This document shows positions 45,614 to 54,943 of a DNA stretch of 64,000 nt, one piece after another. The DNA is taken from positions 4,810,315-4,874,314 of the forward strand of contig NZ_AP018316.1 in assembly GCF_002368115.1 (NCBI RefSeq), in the 5' to 3' direction. The notes beneath the pieces were generated by a model. The model did no database searches and was not told where the DNA came from. It saw only the letters and a list, made by a program, of their open reading frames with translations. The position numbers and the translations under genes were made by a program. The number at the start of each line of letters is the position of its first letter. Position 1 is the first letter of the stretch. Origin of the DNA: Dolichospermum compactum NIES-806 (GTDB taxonomy: Bacteria > Cyanobacteriota > Cyanobacteriia > Cyanobacteriales > Nostocaceae).

Positions 45614-45822
45614 ACGTTGGGGATAAGAAATCTTATCCTCAATTTTTATATAGGGGGTAAAAACTACTGAAATGTTGAGTTACCTGATTTTTTTAATCAT
45701 AATTTTAGCTGCATAAGTGCTAATCATCAGGTATAGTTTGTGATAAGTTTTGCAGATGAATATCTGTTACCTTACACTCTTGTGAAAGTACCATAATTAA
45801 AAGCACATACTTCAGTAAAAAA

Positions 45823-47469
45823 ATGAAAAATCAGGGTTTTCACATTTCTCGTTTATCTTTACAAACCAGCCTCACCGCTTTGTTATTCAGTGCTGGTATT
45901 TCTACCCTCCTACCTAGTCAACTTCAAGCTGGTGCTGCCCCAACCTTAACAGCCCAAGTACCAACTAGTGGGACTATCATTTACGTTAACTCTGCCACTG
46001 GAAAAGATACTGCCGGTAATGGAACTACAGAAGCCCCCTATAAAACTATCACTTTTGCCCTTTCTAAAGCTACAGCCGGGACAGTTGTTCAGGTTGCTCC
46101 TGGAAACTATAGTAAAGATAGTGGTGAAACATTCCCCCTTGTTCTCAATTCTGGAGTGACGCTTCAAGGTAATGAATCCAACAAAGGTGAAGGAATCGTC
46201 ATTATCGGTGGTGGCTATTATACCAGTCGCACTTTTGCTAGACAGGATATTACCCTGTTAGCGAATAATGGCACTATCATTACAGGTTTAACTTTTACCA
46301 ACCCGAATTCACGGGGAACGGCTGTATGGGTAGAATCCAGTAACCCTGTCATCAAAAATAGTACCTTTATTAACAGCGTCAGAGAAGGGATTTTTGTGAC
46401 AGGTACGGGAAATCCCCAAATTGAAAATAACATCTTCTTGAAAAATAAGGGCAATGGAATTTCCGTAGCCAAATCGGCTCAAGGTGTGATTCGTGGCAAC
46501 TTATTTCAAGATACTGGTTTTGGTGTAGCGATTGGTGGTAGTTCCACACCTTTATTAGAAAGTAACAACATCACCCAAAATACAGACGGTCTTTTTATCT
46601 CGGAAACTGCAAAACCCATACTCCGTAAAAATGCCATTCGCGGTAATAAACGAGATGGTATTGTCGCTACTATTGGTGCTGTTCCTAACTTGGGTACGAG
46701 TGAAAATCCTGGTGGTAATCTCATCCGTGATAATGCCCGTTATGACGTGAACAATGCTACTAAAACTGGCAAAATTGTCGCCATTGGTAACGATATCAAC
46801 GAGAAGCGGATTTTTGGTGCTGTGGATTTTGTCGCGGCTACGGTGACTACACCTCCCGATAACAATACTGGAAATACTGGAAATACTGCTTTTAAAGATG
46901 TACAAACAGGTTACTGGGCAAAAGCTTACATTGAAGCTTTAGCTTCTCAAAATATTATTGCTGGTTTTCCAGACGGGAGTTTTAAACCTAATGAACCTGT
47001 AACTCGCGCTCAATTTGCAGCGATTATCAACAAAGCTTTTAAACCTTCATCAACTCGCCCAGCAATCACTTTTAAAGACGTAAAAAGCAATTATTGGGCT
47101 TTTAGCGCCATTCAAACAGCTTCTAGCAGTCCGTTCCTGTCTGGCTATCCTGACTTAACTTTTAAACCGGAACAACAAATTCCTAGAGTGCAAGCAATAG
47201 TGGCTTTAGCTAATGGGTTGGGTTTAACTGCGAATACTCAGACTGTGATCAACTTTTATACTGATGCTAGTCAAATTCCCAGTTATGCAGTTGGTCCAGT
47301 AGCAGCCGCAACTTCACGGCAATTAGTAATTAATTATCCCACTGTTAAAGAGCTTGCACCTAAACGTCAAGCAACTAGAGCCGATATTGCGGCTTTTGTG
47401 TATCAAGCCCTGGTTAATGCAGGTCGTGTTCAACCCATTAATTCTCCATATTTGGTAACTGGTAAGTAG
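45823..47469 (+). CDS. DUF1565 beta-helix and SLH-domain envelope protein
   Basis: 548 aa with a signal peptide (about 1-36). Residues about 50-330 are a DUF1565/parallel beta-helix region (YVNSATGKDTAGNGTTEAPY, TIITGLTFTNPNSRGTAVWV). Three SLH motifs follow: FKDVQTGYWAKAYIEAL, FKDVKSNYWAFSAIQTA, and a degenerate third ending RADIAAFVYQALV. SLH domains bind cell-wall polymers, so this is probably a periplasmic or surface protein. The beta-helix may bind or process polysaccharide. A Gly/Asn/Thr linker joins the two parts. Confidence 0.9.
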   Translation: MKNQGFHISRLSLQTSLTALLFSAGISTLLPSQLQAGAAPTLTAQVPTSGTIIYVNSATGKDTAGNGTTEAPYKTITFALSKATAGTVVQVAPGNYSKDSGETFPLVLNSGVTLQGNESNKGEGIVIIGGGYYTSRTFARQDITLLANNGTIITGLTFTNPNSRGTAVWVESSNPVIKNSTFINSVREGIFVTGTGNPQIENNIFLKNKGNGISVAKSAQGVIRGNLFQDTGFGVAIGGSSTPLLESNNITQNTDGLFISETAKPILRKNAIRGNKRDGIVATIGAVPNLGTSENPGGNLIRDNARYDVNNATKTGKIVAIGNDINEKRIFGAVDFVAATVTTPPDNNTGNTGNTAFKDVQTGYWAKAYIEALASQNIIAGFPDGSFKPNEPVTRAQFAAIINKAFKPSSTRPAITFKDVKSNYWAFSAIQTASSSPFLSGYPDLTFKPEQQIPRVQAIVALANGLGLTANTQTVINFYTDASQIPSYAVGPVAAATSRQLVINYPTVKELAPKRQATRADIAAFVYQALVNAGRVQPINSPYLVTGK

Positions 47470-47495
47470 GTAGGGGGCAGGGGGCAGGGGAATAT

Positions 47496-47789
47496 TTACT
47501 CTTGCCTTTTGCCTTTTCCCTCTTGCCTATTCTTCCTGTTTTCCCATTTCCAGAGGAGTACCATTAACCCAATTACTCCTAGCTGGATTGCGAAATTGGG
47601 CGCTGCTTGTTCAATATCGCGTCCTGCTAGGAGTTGAAAGAAGAAGACGAATGCACCAATAAAACCGGAAGCACCGACACCAATATAGATAAATTGCCTT
47701 AACCCCCGATAGGGTGCGGCTACTTCGGCTTTGAGGCGTTCATATTGTTGGGGGTTGAGATTTTTTGGAGAATTTTGTTCCATCATCAA
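47496..47789 (-). CDS. DUF3493 membrane protein (LPA3-related)
   Basis: 97 aa. Residues 10-35 (LNPQQYERLKAEVAAPYRGL) and two membrane helices (IYIGVGASGFIGAFVFFFQL and APNFAIQLGVIGLMVLLWKW) match DUF3493, the family of plant LOW PSII ACCUMULATION 3 in chloroplasts. A photosystem II assembly role is possible by relation only. The C-terminal basic tail (NRKNRQEGKGKRQE) is encoded partly by STRR-like DNA. Divergent to the tRNA gene. Confidence 0.8.
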   Translation of the reverse strand: MMMEQNSPKNLNPQQYERLKAEVAAPYRGLRQFIYIGVGASGFIGAFVFFFQLLAGRDIEQAAPNFAIQLGVIGLMVLLWKWENRKNRQEGKGKRQE

Positions 47790-47799
47790 TAAATTATGT

Positions 47800-47805
47800 T
47801 ATAAT
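47800..47805 (+). promoter_or_regulatory. -10 box of tRNA-Thr
   Basis: TATAAT ends 15 bases upstream of the tRNA. The -35 is not clear. It lies just outside the divergent DUF3493 start. Confidence 0.5.
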
Positions 47806-47819
47806 GTGTGACTGTGTAC

Positions 47820-47891
<72 letters not shown>

Positions 47892-47904
47892 TTAAGTAAT
47901 ATAA

Positions 47905-48167
47905 CAAGACAAGCAACGGTCTGAAAGGTTGTGTCGTGCTAACTCTGACTTTTTTGAACAATATCAGGAGGAAGCAAGGGCTATTTTAGAAATGCTTTTG
48001 GATAAGTATGCTGAAAACGGGGTTGAGGAGTTTAACATTCCCACGACTTGTCCAATCGGGAGTTTAATAATTATGGTAATGTGGTGGAAATTGCTGAACG
48101 ATTTGGGGGTGTTCAGGAATTGAGGGAAGCAGTTAATCAATTGCAAAGTTTACTTTATTCAGCATAA
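47905..48167 (+). pseudogene. C-terminal remnant of a type I restriction subunit (HsdR)
   Basis: ANSDFFEQYQEEARAILEML and LLDKYAENGVEEFNIP read in one frame; after a one-step frame change LSNREFNNYGNVVEIAERFG and VQELREAVNQLQSLLYSA run to a TAA at 48165-48167. This is the typical C-terminal end of HsdR-type restriction/helicase proteins. The rest of the gene is missing, and the fragment begins just after the tRNA. Recognised by pattern; not functional. Confidence 0.7.
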
Positions 48168-48298
48168 TTTATGTAGTACAAAGAACTTTTCAAAGAGGAA
48201 AAAATAGATTAAAAATAACCAACGTTAACCGCAAAACCGCTGAAACAACTCTTGGAGTAGATTTAATTTATTATAATCAGAGATTTGAGTCATTTGTT

Positions 48299-48766
48299 AT
48301 GGTTCAATATAAAACTTGGAAACAAGAATCTGGGACATATATATATAGATATAATGATGGGTATGAAAAACAGATAATTAGTATGAAAGCAGCCGACAAA
48401 ATTCTTTTCAGACAACATATTTTTATGAAAAATACTGTGAATTCTTATAGAATAGATCCAAATCCATTTTATTTTAAAATCTGCTACCCTGAAAATATTA
48501 GTTATAATCAGCAAATGATAGGAGGATTATATTTACCATATTTATATGCACAAATATGTATGAATGAATGTTTAGGAAAATATAGAGGGAAATTAATTAG
48601 AGAAGATATACCTTATAGATTAAATAATACTTTATTTATTGAATTAGTTAAAAGTGGATTAATAGGTTCTAGGGGTGTAAAAAATCTAAGTGAATTGCAC
48701 GAACTAATAGATAAATTGCTTGAATCAGGGCATAGAATAACAATTGCTGAACACTACGAATATTAA
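48299..48766 (+). CDS. hypothetical protein, 155 aa
   Basis: Not recognised. AT-rich gene lying between the HsdR and HsdM remnants. The protein has a Lys/Tyr-rich N-terminal half and a helical C-terminal part (VKNLSELHELIDKLLESGHR). No signal peptide or membrane helix. It could be a cargo gene that entered the decayed restriction locus; codon use is more AT-rich than the surroundings. Confidence 0.5.
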   Translation: MVQYKTWKQESGTYIYRYNDGYEKQIISMKAADKILFRQHIFMKNTVNSYRIDPNPFYFKICYPENISYNQQMIGGLYLPYLYAQICMNECLGKYRGKLIREDIPYRLNNTLFIELVKSGLIGSRGVKNLSELHELIDKLLESGHRITIAEHYEY

Positions 48767-48777
48767 TTTACTATTAA

Positions 48778-48942
48778 GGTGATGCTATTTACTGGGCAAT
48801 TTATAATCTTTACTGCAAAAATCCCAATAATCAGACGGATTTTGAACATTTACCCACAAAGCAACTGGTAACTGATATCCTAGAGAAAGATCGGCGAGTT
48901 GCTGAAATTATGTCTGAGATTAAAGCAATTTTGGAGCAGTGA
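48778..48942 (+). pseudogene. C-terminal remnant of a type I DNA methyltransferase subunit (HsdM)
   Basis: 54 codons in one frame: GDAIYWAIYNLYCKNPNNQT, then DFEHLPTKQLVTDILEKDRR and EIMSEIKAILEQ, stop TGA 48940-48942. The pattern 'NPN..DFEHLPP.QLV..IL.KE.RI' is the C-terminal tail of HsdM-type N6-adenine methylases. No catalytic part is present. The order (R tail before M tail) shows the locus was rearranged. Confidence 0.65.
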
Positions 48943-48944
48943 CA

Positions 48945-49583
48945 ATGTTAGGTTTACTAGAAAAGTTGAGTTGCTGGGAAGAATTAACAAGTCAATCAGC
49001 ATTAGATAATGTTGATTCTGACCAAATTTTACTAATGAATGGGATTAACTGGAATATATATGAGATACTGTTACAGAGGTTTGAAAATACGTCTCATTAT
49101 CGGTTTAAATATTTAGAAGGTACTTTAGAAATAATGTCTCCTAGTCGTCGTCATGAGTTCGATAAAAAGCTAATTGCTTTATTATTAGAAACTTATTTTA
49201 TTGAAAAGGATATTGATTTTTATCCTTTAGGTTCAACTACTTTTAGAAAGGAAGCGTCCGCTAGAGGTATTGAACCAGATGAATGTTATTGTTTTGATTC
49301 TGAAAAATCTGTTCCTGATTTGGCTATTGAGGTGGTTGTTACTAGTGGGGGAATTGATGATTTATTAATTTATCAAGGTTTGGGTGTACCGGAAGTTTGG
49401 TTTTGGCAGAATCATCAATTTTCGTTATATTTTCTGCGGGGTGATAAGTATGAGAAAATATCTAAAAGTGAATTTTTACCCGATTTAGATTTAACTCTGT
49501 TGGCAAGTTTGCTTTTGTCTGGTGAAAAACCAAAAGATTTAATCTCAAAGTTCCGTGAAAACATCCGTCGGGGTAATTCATGA
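48945..49583 (+). CDS. Uma2 family protein (DUF820, PD-(D/E)XK-like)
   Basis: 212 aa from ATG 48945, three bases after the HsdM remnant's stop (an overlapping GTG at 48939 is also in frame). The conserved core is LEIMSPSRRHEFDKKLI, FYPLGSTTFRKE, and VPDLAIEVVVTSGGIDDLL with LGVPEVWFWQ. Uma2 proteins have a restriction-endonuclease-like fold and are hugely expanded in cyanobacteria, but their biological role is unknown. Full length, unlike the fragment at 59884. Confidence 0.88.
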   Translation: MLGLLEKLSCWEELTSQSALDNVDSDQILLMNGINWNIYEILLQRFENTSHYRFKYLEGTLEIMSPSRRHEFDKKLIALLLETYFIEKDIDFYPLGSTTFRKEASARGIEPDECYCFDSEKSVPDLAIEVVVTSGGIDDLLIYQGLGVPEVWFWQNHQFSLYFLRGDKYEKISKSEFLPDLDLTLLASLLLSGEKPKDLISKFRENIRRGNS

Positions 49584-49704
49584 ATTGCCCCTACAAATAT
49601 ACAAATAATATTATTTATGTGCTTGTGAGTTTAAATTTCAGTACAATGATTTACCGAATTTACAAGTAATATGAATCGCAAGCAATAAGAGTTTTAGGGA
49701 TTTA

Positions 49705-50496
49705 TTAACTAATCACTATATTTCCAACTCCCTGAAATATCAAATGATTATCTACAATTAATCGTTCTGCTATATCTGGAAATTGTTGTTGAAGATAGCT
49801 TTTCAATAAATTACTATCACCACCAGTCATCACAATCTGACTATTAGGAAATAATTGCCACCAAGCTTCAATAAAATCTTTTATCCCACTTAATAAAGTG
49901 TAAATTACTCCACTTTGAATTGCCTCTGATGTATTCATGGCAAAACGTGGTGGTAAAGATGTCATTAAACTGGTTTCTAATAATGGTAATTGTCCGGTTT
50001 TTTGTCCCAAACTGGCAAGTTGTAAACCTAATCCTGGCAAAATTGCCCCACCAACTAAGCATTGATTATCATCTGCACCGGTAAAAGTCAATGCTGTACC
50101 AGCATCAATTACTAAGGTGGGAAATCCCAATAGTTTTCCCGCACCCCATACCGCTAAAGCCCTATCAATTCCTAGCGTGGGATACATTCCCTGTAATGGT
50201 ACATCTTCTAAGGTAATAATGTGAAGATGGGGGTAAATTTGCCACAGTGCGGTTTGACTGGGAACGACAGAAGCAAGAATCAGGGGAATGGGGTAATCTG
50301 GGATAATGGAAAGATTGGTAGGTAAAGAAATAGCTGTCAACCAATTATCTAAAGTTGGGTTTTGAGCTAATTGTTGGATAATAGATTCAGGTAGATGAAA
50401 TGTGTCTCCAGTTGAGTATAAGGTTTTATCTATGAATAATGCCCAATGGAGGCGGGAATTACCGATGATTAGGACTATAGAGGGATGATTGTTCAC
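49705..50496 (-). CDS. coaX: type III pantothenate kinase
   Basis: 263 aa. VIDAGTALTFTGAD, GGAILPGLGLQLASLGQKTG and the C-terminal IVMTGGDSNLL are the CoaX motifs of the ASKHA fold. The first phosphate loop reads IIGNSRLHWALF, where DxGNT is usual, a variation seen in cyanobacterial forms. It phosphorylates pantothenate, first step of CoA synthesis. Divergent from the gene at 50540, with a short shared spacer. A partial copy of its 5' end lies at about 51410-51510. Confidence 0.93.
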   Translation of the reverse strand: MNNHPSIVLIIGNSRLHWALFIDKTLYSTGDTFHLPESIIQQLAQNPTLDNWLTAISLPTNLSIIPDYPIPLILASVVPSQTALWQIYPHLHIITLEDVPLQGMYPTLGIDRALAVWGAGKLLGFPTLVIDAGTALTFTGADDNQCLVGGAILPGLGLQLASLGQKTGQLPLLETSLMTSLPPRFAMNTSEAIQSGVIYTLLSGIKDFIEAWWQLFPNSQIVMTGGDSNLLKSYLQQQFPDIAERLIVDNHLIFQGVGNIVIS

Positions 50497-50539
50497 AGGT
50501 TTAATTTTTTAACTTAATTATAGGTTTTTGAATAAAAAT

Positions 50540-51136
50540 ATGTCTTACAGTGATTTTACTTTAGAAACTGTCAAAAAAACATTGAATCTCAATATCTCTA
50601 CTAGAGAAAATATCTTTCCCGAAGTTACACCATTACCAGTTACTGAATATTTGCAGGAAACTTTAGTTTATAATGTGCCTTTTGCTTTAGCTAGTAATAC
50701 AGAAAAATCTCGTTCGGAGATGATTATTGCACCAATTTTATTAGAATTAACTAAAAAGTTTCCTCATCAAATTAGTTTGTTTTCTGGAGTAGAATTTAAT
50801 ATTGAACCTAGCCAGGGGTTAACGGGGAATTGTGATTTTCTCATTAGTCGTTCTCCTGAATTTTTATTGATTAATACACCTGTAATTGTGATTGTAGAAG
50901 CAAAAAAGGAAAATATTAAAGGAGGTTTAGGACAATGTATAGCCGAAATGTATGCAGCTACTTTATTTAATCAACGGGAAGGAAATGAAATTACAGAAAT
51001 TTATGGGGTGGTAACTACCGGGGAAATTTGGAAGTTTTTAAAGTTGTCGGGTGAACGGGTTCAGGTTGATTTGGCTGAGTATTTTTTAAATGATGTCAGT
51101 AAGATTTTGGGAATTTTGGCGATCGCTGTCCAATGA
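50540..51136 (+). CDS. conserved hypothetical protein with restriction-like nuclease core
   Basis: 198 aa from ATG 50540 (a TTG at 50528 is open in frame). GLTGNCDFLISRSPEFLLIN and VIVIVEAKKENIKGGLGQCI give the D-(x)n-ExK pattern of PD-(D/E)XK folds. The upstream ARxxSxxxxI-like SRSEMIIAPILLEL helix with its Glu also fits. Small stand-alone proteins like this occur in cyanobacteria; activity unproven. Unlike Uma2, the motif is EAK. Confidence 0.65.
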   Translation: MSYSDFTLETVKKTLNLNISTRENIFPEVTPLPVTEYLQETLVYNVPFALASNTEKSRSEMIIAPILLELTKKFPHQISLFSGVEFNIEPSQGLTGNCDFLISRSPEFLLINTPVIVIVEAKKENIKGGLGQCIAEMYAATLFNQREGNEITEIYGVVTTGEIWKFLKLSGERVQVDLAEYFLNDVSKILGILAIAVQ

Positions 51137-51566
51137 TTTAATATATATACTGCAAACGGTTCATAGTTTAAACAAATATGAAACCCCTCTCCAAACCTCT
51201 CCCCGCAACGGGGAGAGGCTTTGAACTTGTTATTTGTATTAGAAAAAAGTCCAATTCTTAGCCATTTTGAGTATAGATAGCAGGAGTCACGAGGAAAATT
51301 AACTTGGTGTCTGGTTTTAAATTTAGATTCTGTACCTGAATATGCAATCTGTTGTAAAATCCCCCAGTGATTTCCTCTAATATACGTAAATAAGTTTTAC
51401 CATTCATTAAGTATAGGGTTTCATCTATGAATCATGCCCATTGGCGCTGGGAATTACCAATTTAATTTTCTTAACTTAGCTATAGGTTTTTTAATAAAAA
51501 TTAATATTCAACCTGTGCCACAATAAGAGAAAGGCATAAATACTCAATTTATTAAAGAGGGGCGTT
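51137..51566. repeat. intergenic region with REP-like hairpin and partial coaX 5' copy
   Basis: A hairpin around CTCCCCGCAACGGGGAG lies at about 51199-51215. At about 51410-51510 the sequence 'tttcatctatgaatcatg', 'gctgggaattacca' and 'ttagctatagg' repeats, with changes, the 5' part of coaX and its leader at 50420-50540. No gene. Confidence 0.6.
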
Positions 51567-53291
51567 ATGGTATTGCTTACCGAGAAACTAGAAAAGCGTC
51601 TGACTATAAATACTGTAGAGATTAGTGAAGATACTACCGCAATTCGGTCTTTAGATTGGGACCGCGATCGCTTTGATATTGAGTTTGGTTTACAAAATGG
51701 CACGACATACAACTCTTTTCTGATTCGTGGTGAGAAAATCGCCCTGGTTGATACCTCCCATGAAAAGTTTCGCCAACTTTATTTTGATACTCTCACGGGT
51801 TTAATTAATCCCCAAGATATTGATTATTTAATTGTGAGTCACACTGAACCAGATCACAGCGGTTTAGTGAAAGACTTGTTACAACTCGCGCCTCATATAA
51901 CCGTAGTTGCGTCAAAAGTGGCAATTCAGTTTTTGGAAGATATGGTACATCAACCATTTAACCGGAAAATTGTCAAAAATGGCGATCGCCTAGATTTAGG
52001 AAATGGACACGAATTTGAATTTGTCATAGCTCCTAATTTACACTGGCCGGATACCATTTTCAGCTTTGACCACAAAACCCAAATTCTCTACACCTGCGAC
52101 GCTTTTGGGTTACATTACTGCTCAGAAAGTACCTTTGATGACGATTTAGCAGCAATAGAAGCCGATTTTCAATATTACTACGATTGTTTAATGGGTCCGA
52201 ATGCCCGTTCCGTCCTGTCCGCAATCAAGCGCATGGGAGAATTGAAAACAATTCGCATGATTGCCACTGGTCATGGACCCCTATTATACCATAATGTTGA
52301 AGAATTAACAGGACGCTATCGGCATTGGAGTCAAGGACAAACCAAAGCAGAAACCCCTGTAGGGATATTTTACGTCTCCGAGTACGGTTTTGGCACGCAA
52401 ATAGCCCAATCTATCGCTAACGGGATTACAAAAACCGGTGTCGCTGTCGAAATAGTAGATTTAGCCAGCGTTAACGAATTACAAGAACTGCGGGAACTGG
52501 TAGGACGTTGTACAGGTTTAGTGGTGGGAATGCCCCCAGCATCAGGTAATTCTAACATTCAAGCCGCCCTCAGCACCGTTTTAGGTTCCGCCAAAGAAAA
52601 ACAAGCCATTGGCATTTTTGAAACCGGTGGAGGAGATGATGAACCTACCTATCCCATATTAAATAAATTCCGGGCTTTAGGCTTAAATATCGCTTTCCCC
52701 GTCATTGAAATTCGGGAAACACCCACAGCCAACACCTATAAAAAGTGTGAAGAAGCGGGGACAGACTTGGGACAATGGGTGACAAGAGATAAAAGCATCA
52801 AAACCATGAAATCCCTTGGTGCTGACTTAGACAAAGCTTTAGGCCGAATTAGCGGCGGTTTATATATTATCACAGCCAAAAAAGACGACGTATCCAGCGC
52901 CATGTTAGCTTCCTGGGTAAGTCAAGCCAGCTTTAAACCCTTGGGCTTTTCCATCGCCGTTGCTAAAGATCGGGCGATAGAATCACTCATGCAAGTAGGC
53001 GATCGCTTCGTCCTTAATATACTCGAAGAAGGCAACTATCAACCCTTAATGAAACATTTCTTAAAAAGATTTGCTCCCGGTGCAGATCGTTTTCAAGGAG
53101 TGAAAACCCAACCTGCGGAAAATGGCGCACCTATACTTACAGATGCCCTAGCTTACGTAGAATGTGAAGTAGTCAGCCGCATGGATTGTGGTGATCATTG
53201 GGCAGTATACAGCACAGCCTACGCCGGTAGAGTATCAAATCCCGATGCCATGACAGCAGTACACCACCGGAAAGTCGGGAATCATTATTAA
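51567..53291 (+). CDS. flv3: diflavin flavoprotein A-type, Flv3-like
   Basis: 574 aa, ribosome-binding site gagggg. Order: metallo-beta-lactamase domain (about 35-265), flavodoxin domain (about 275-410), flavin reductase domain (about 430-574). The di-iron ligands are complete: HTEPDH, later APNLHWP, CDAFG and TGHGP. Complete ligands are typical of Flv3 rather than Flv1. With Flv1 it reduces oxygen to water using electrons from photosystem I, a safety valve in changing light. The partner Flv1 is 2 kb downstream on the same strand. Vegetative (A) or heterocyst (B) type not certain. Confidence 0.92.
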   Translation: MVLLTEKLEKRLTINTVEISEDTTAIRSLDWDRDRFDIEFGLQNGTTYNSFLIRGEKIALVDTSHEKFRQLYFDTLTGLINPQDIDYLIVSHTEPDHSGLVKDLLQLAPHITVVASKVAIQFLEDMVHQPFNRKIVKNGDRLDLGNGHEFEFVIAPNLHWPDTIFSFDHKTQILYTCDAFGLHYCSESTFDDDLAAIEADFQYYYDCLMGPNARSVLSAIKRMGELKTIRMIATGHGPLLYHNVEELTGRYRHWSQGQTKAETPVGIFYVSEYGFGTQIAQSIANGITKTGVAVEIVDLASVNELQELRELVGRCTGLVVGMPPASGNSNIQAALSTVLGSAKEKQAIGIFETGGGDDEPTYPILNKFRALGLNIAFPVIEIRETPTANTYKKCEEAGTDLGQWVTRDKSIKTMKSLGADLDKALGRISGGLYIITAKKDDVSSAMLASWVSQASFKPLGFSIAVAKDRAIESLMQVGDRFVLNILEEGNYQPLMKHFLKRFAPGADRFQGVKTQPAENGAPILTDALAYVECEVVSRMDCGDHWAVYSTAYAGRVSNPDAMTAVHHRKVGNHY

Positions 53292-53297
53292 AACCCC

Positions 53298-53811
53298 ACC
53301 CCTAGCCCCTCCCCGCAAGCGAGGAGGGGGACAAGAAAGAAACAGATTTATGTTCAGATATCTTTGATTTTACTGAACTGTTGGCTCAAATCAATCAAGA
53401 ATCAACCGACTCTGCTAACATCTTCACCCCTAGCCCCTCCCCGCAAGCGAGGAGGGGGACAAGAAAGAAACAGATTTCTATTCACATATCTTTGATTTTA
53501 CTGAACTGTTGGCTCAAATCAATCAAGAATCAACCGACTCTGCTAACATCTTCACCCCTAGCCCCTCCCCGCAAGCGAGGAGGGGGACAAGAAAGAAACA
53601 GATTTATGTTCAGATATCTTTGATTTTACTGAACTGTTGCCTCATGAATCAATCCAGAATCAACCGACTCTGCTAACATCTTCACCCCTAGCCCCTCCCC
53701 GCAAGCGAGGAGGGGGACAAGAAAGAAACAGATTTATGTTCAGATATCTTTGATTTTACTGAACTGTTGGCTCAAATCAATCCAGAATCAACCGATTCTG
53801 CTAACATCTTC
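53298..53811 (+). repeat. tandem array, four units of about 128-130 bp
   Basis: Units start at 53298, 53426, 53554 and 53684 with ACCCCTAGCCCCTCCCCGCA, contain a G/C hairpin and AAGAAAGAAACAGATTT, and end TCTGCTAACATCTTC. Differences between units are few, so the array is recent. The unit length is not a multiple of three and open frames inside it are accidental. Its last unit runs into the 3' end of the PEP-CTERM gene. Confidence 0.9.
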
Positions 53812-54432
53812 CGAGCCGAGTGCAGCTGTAACCTTCTCCGCAACATCAAAGCACCAAAGACAATCGCCATACCTGCTGGCGCGGCATTAGACTCAAAGGG
53901 AACAGGAGTAGCATCAATTGAAAAACTGCTAAACGAGCCTGTGTCATTTTGTAGTCTGTCTTGGACATTTAATGTCCAAGTGCCATTGAGTGGACTGCCA
54001 TTGAAAGCACTCAATGGCTGAAAACTAGCATAGGTGGTGTTAGATGGCACTAGAGCAGCAGCCTGAGTGTACCAATTAGCCCCAGTAGTGGCGAAAGTGT
54101 AGTTGCCATTCAAATCAGCACCACTGCCATTGGGAAATCCTGCGTAATCGGGAGACAACCGTGTACGCAACAGTTGCACTGTGGTTGTGCCATTAGAAAG
54201 AAAAGCTCTCAAATCGCCATACCAAATATGGGTAAGCCCAGAAATGGTTACGGAGTTAAAGCTACTGATATTGGGTTGACCAGAGATATTGATTGATGCT
54301 GTTACCCCAGTTGCATTGTTATCTGGAATATTGTAAGAACCAGTTGGACTGGTGAAAGTAATCGCCTCTGCCGCACTAGAAAGGGCTAGAATGCTTACCA
54401 GGGAAGCAACTACCCCCCCATTTTTTGAACAT
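53772..54432 (-). pseudogene. PEP-CTERM-type exported protein, frameshifted in a G7 tract
   Basis: From ATG 54432 the frame reads MFKKW and then shifts at seven G (54413-54419). With one G fewer it would continue as VVASLVSILALSSAAEA (signal peptide) and on, without a stop, through ITFTSPTGSYNIPDNNATGV and LTHIWYGDLRAFLSNG to 53772. The middle resembles a proprotein-convertase P-domain-like jelly roll (SPLNGTWTLNVQDRLQNDTG). The end has a sorting-signal look: PVPFESNAAP, a hydrophobic stretch GMAIVFGALML, then RRRLQ. The last about 12 residues come from the tandem repeat array. Possible sequencing error, phase variation or real pseudogene. Confidence 0.65.
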
Positions 54433-54453
54433 TAGTGCTGATCATGATGTCCC

Positions 54454-54943
54454 TTGTTTCTTATGTTTTTAATTTCCTCAGATGTACCGAATCGGTACTT
54501 ACTCATATAGTACTTGTAAACCAGTCAAATAGTAATACCAAAAGATGAAAAATTATCACATACCCAATCCTAATTCTTGTCCCCCCTCCTCCCTTAATTC
54601 TTGTCCCCCCTCCTCGCTTGCGGGGAGGGGGTTAGGGGGTGGGGTTTCTTGGCAAAGTCCACCGGAAATCTGGTCAAAACTTTGTTTCTTGCGTTTTTAA
54701 TTTCCTCAGATGTACCGAATCGGTACTTACTCATATAGTACTTGTAAACCAGTCAAATAGTAATACCAAAAGATGAAAAATTATCACATACCCAATCCTA
54801 ATTCTTGTCCCCCCTCCTCGCTTTCCCCGCTTAATTCTTGTCCCCCCTCCTCCCTTAATTCTTGTCCCCCCTCCTCGCTTGCGGGGAGGGGGTTAGGGGG
54901 TGGGGTTTCTTGGCAAAGTCCACCGGAAATCTGGTCAAAACTT
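54454..54943 (+). repeat. direct tandem duplication, two units (228 and about 262 bp)
   Basis: Unit A 54454-54681 and unit B 54682-54943 both start ttgtttctt, contain ACCGAATCGGTACTTACTCA and the G/C hairpin CTCGCTTGCGGGGAG, and end ggtcaaaactt. Unit B has an extra 'cttgtccccc' type insertion. Unit B contributes the 5' part of the DUF559 gene. Confidence 0.88.

Noticed and set aside
47929..48123. 64-codon open frame after the tRNA taken as a gene
   Set aside because: The homologous HsdR reading changes frame midway, so the frame end is an artefact of decay.
53381..53623. 80-codon open frame in the tandem array
   Set aside because: The array unit (128 bp) is not a multiple of three and the frame is a by-product of the repeats.
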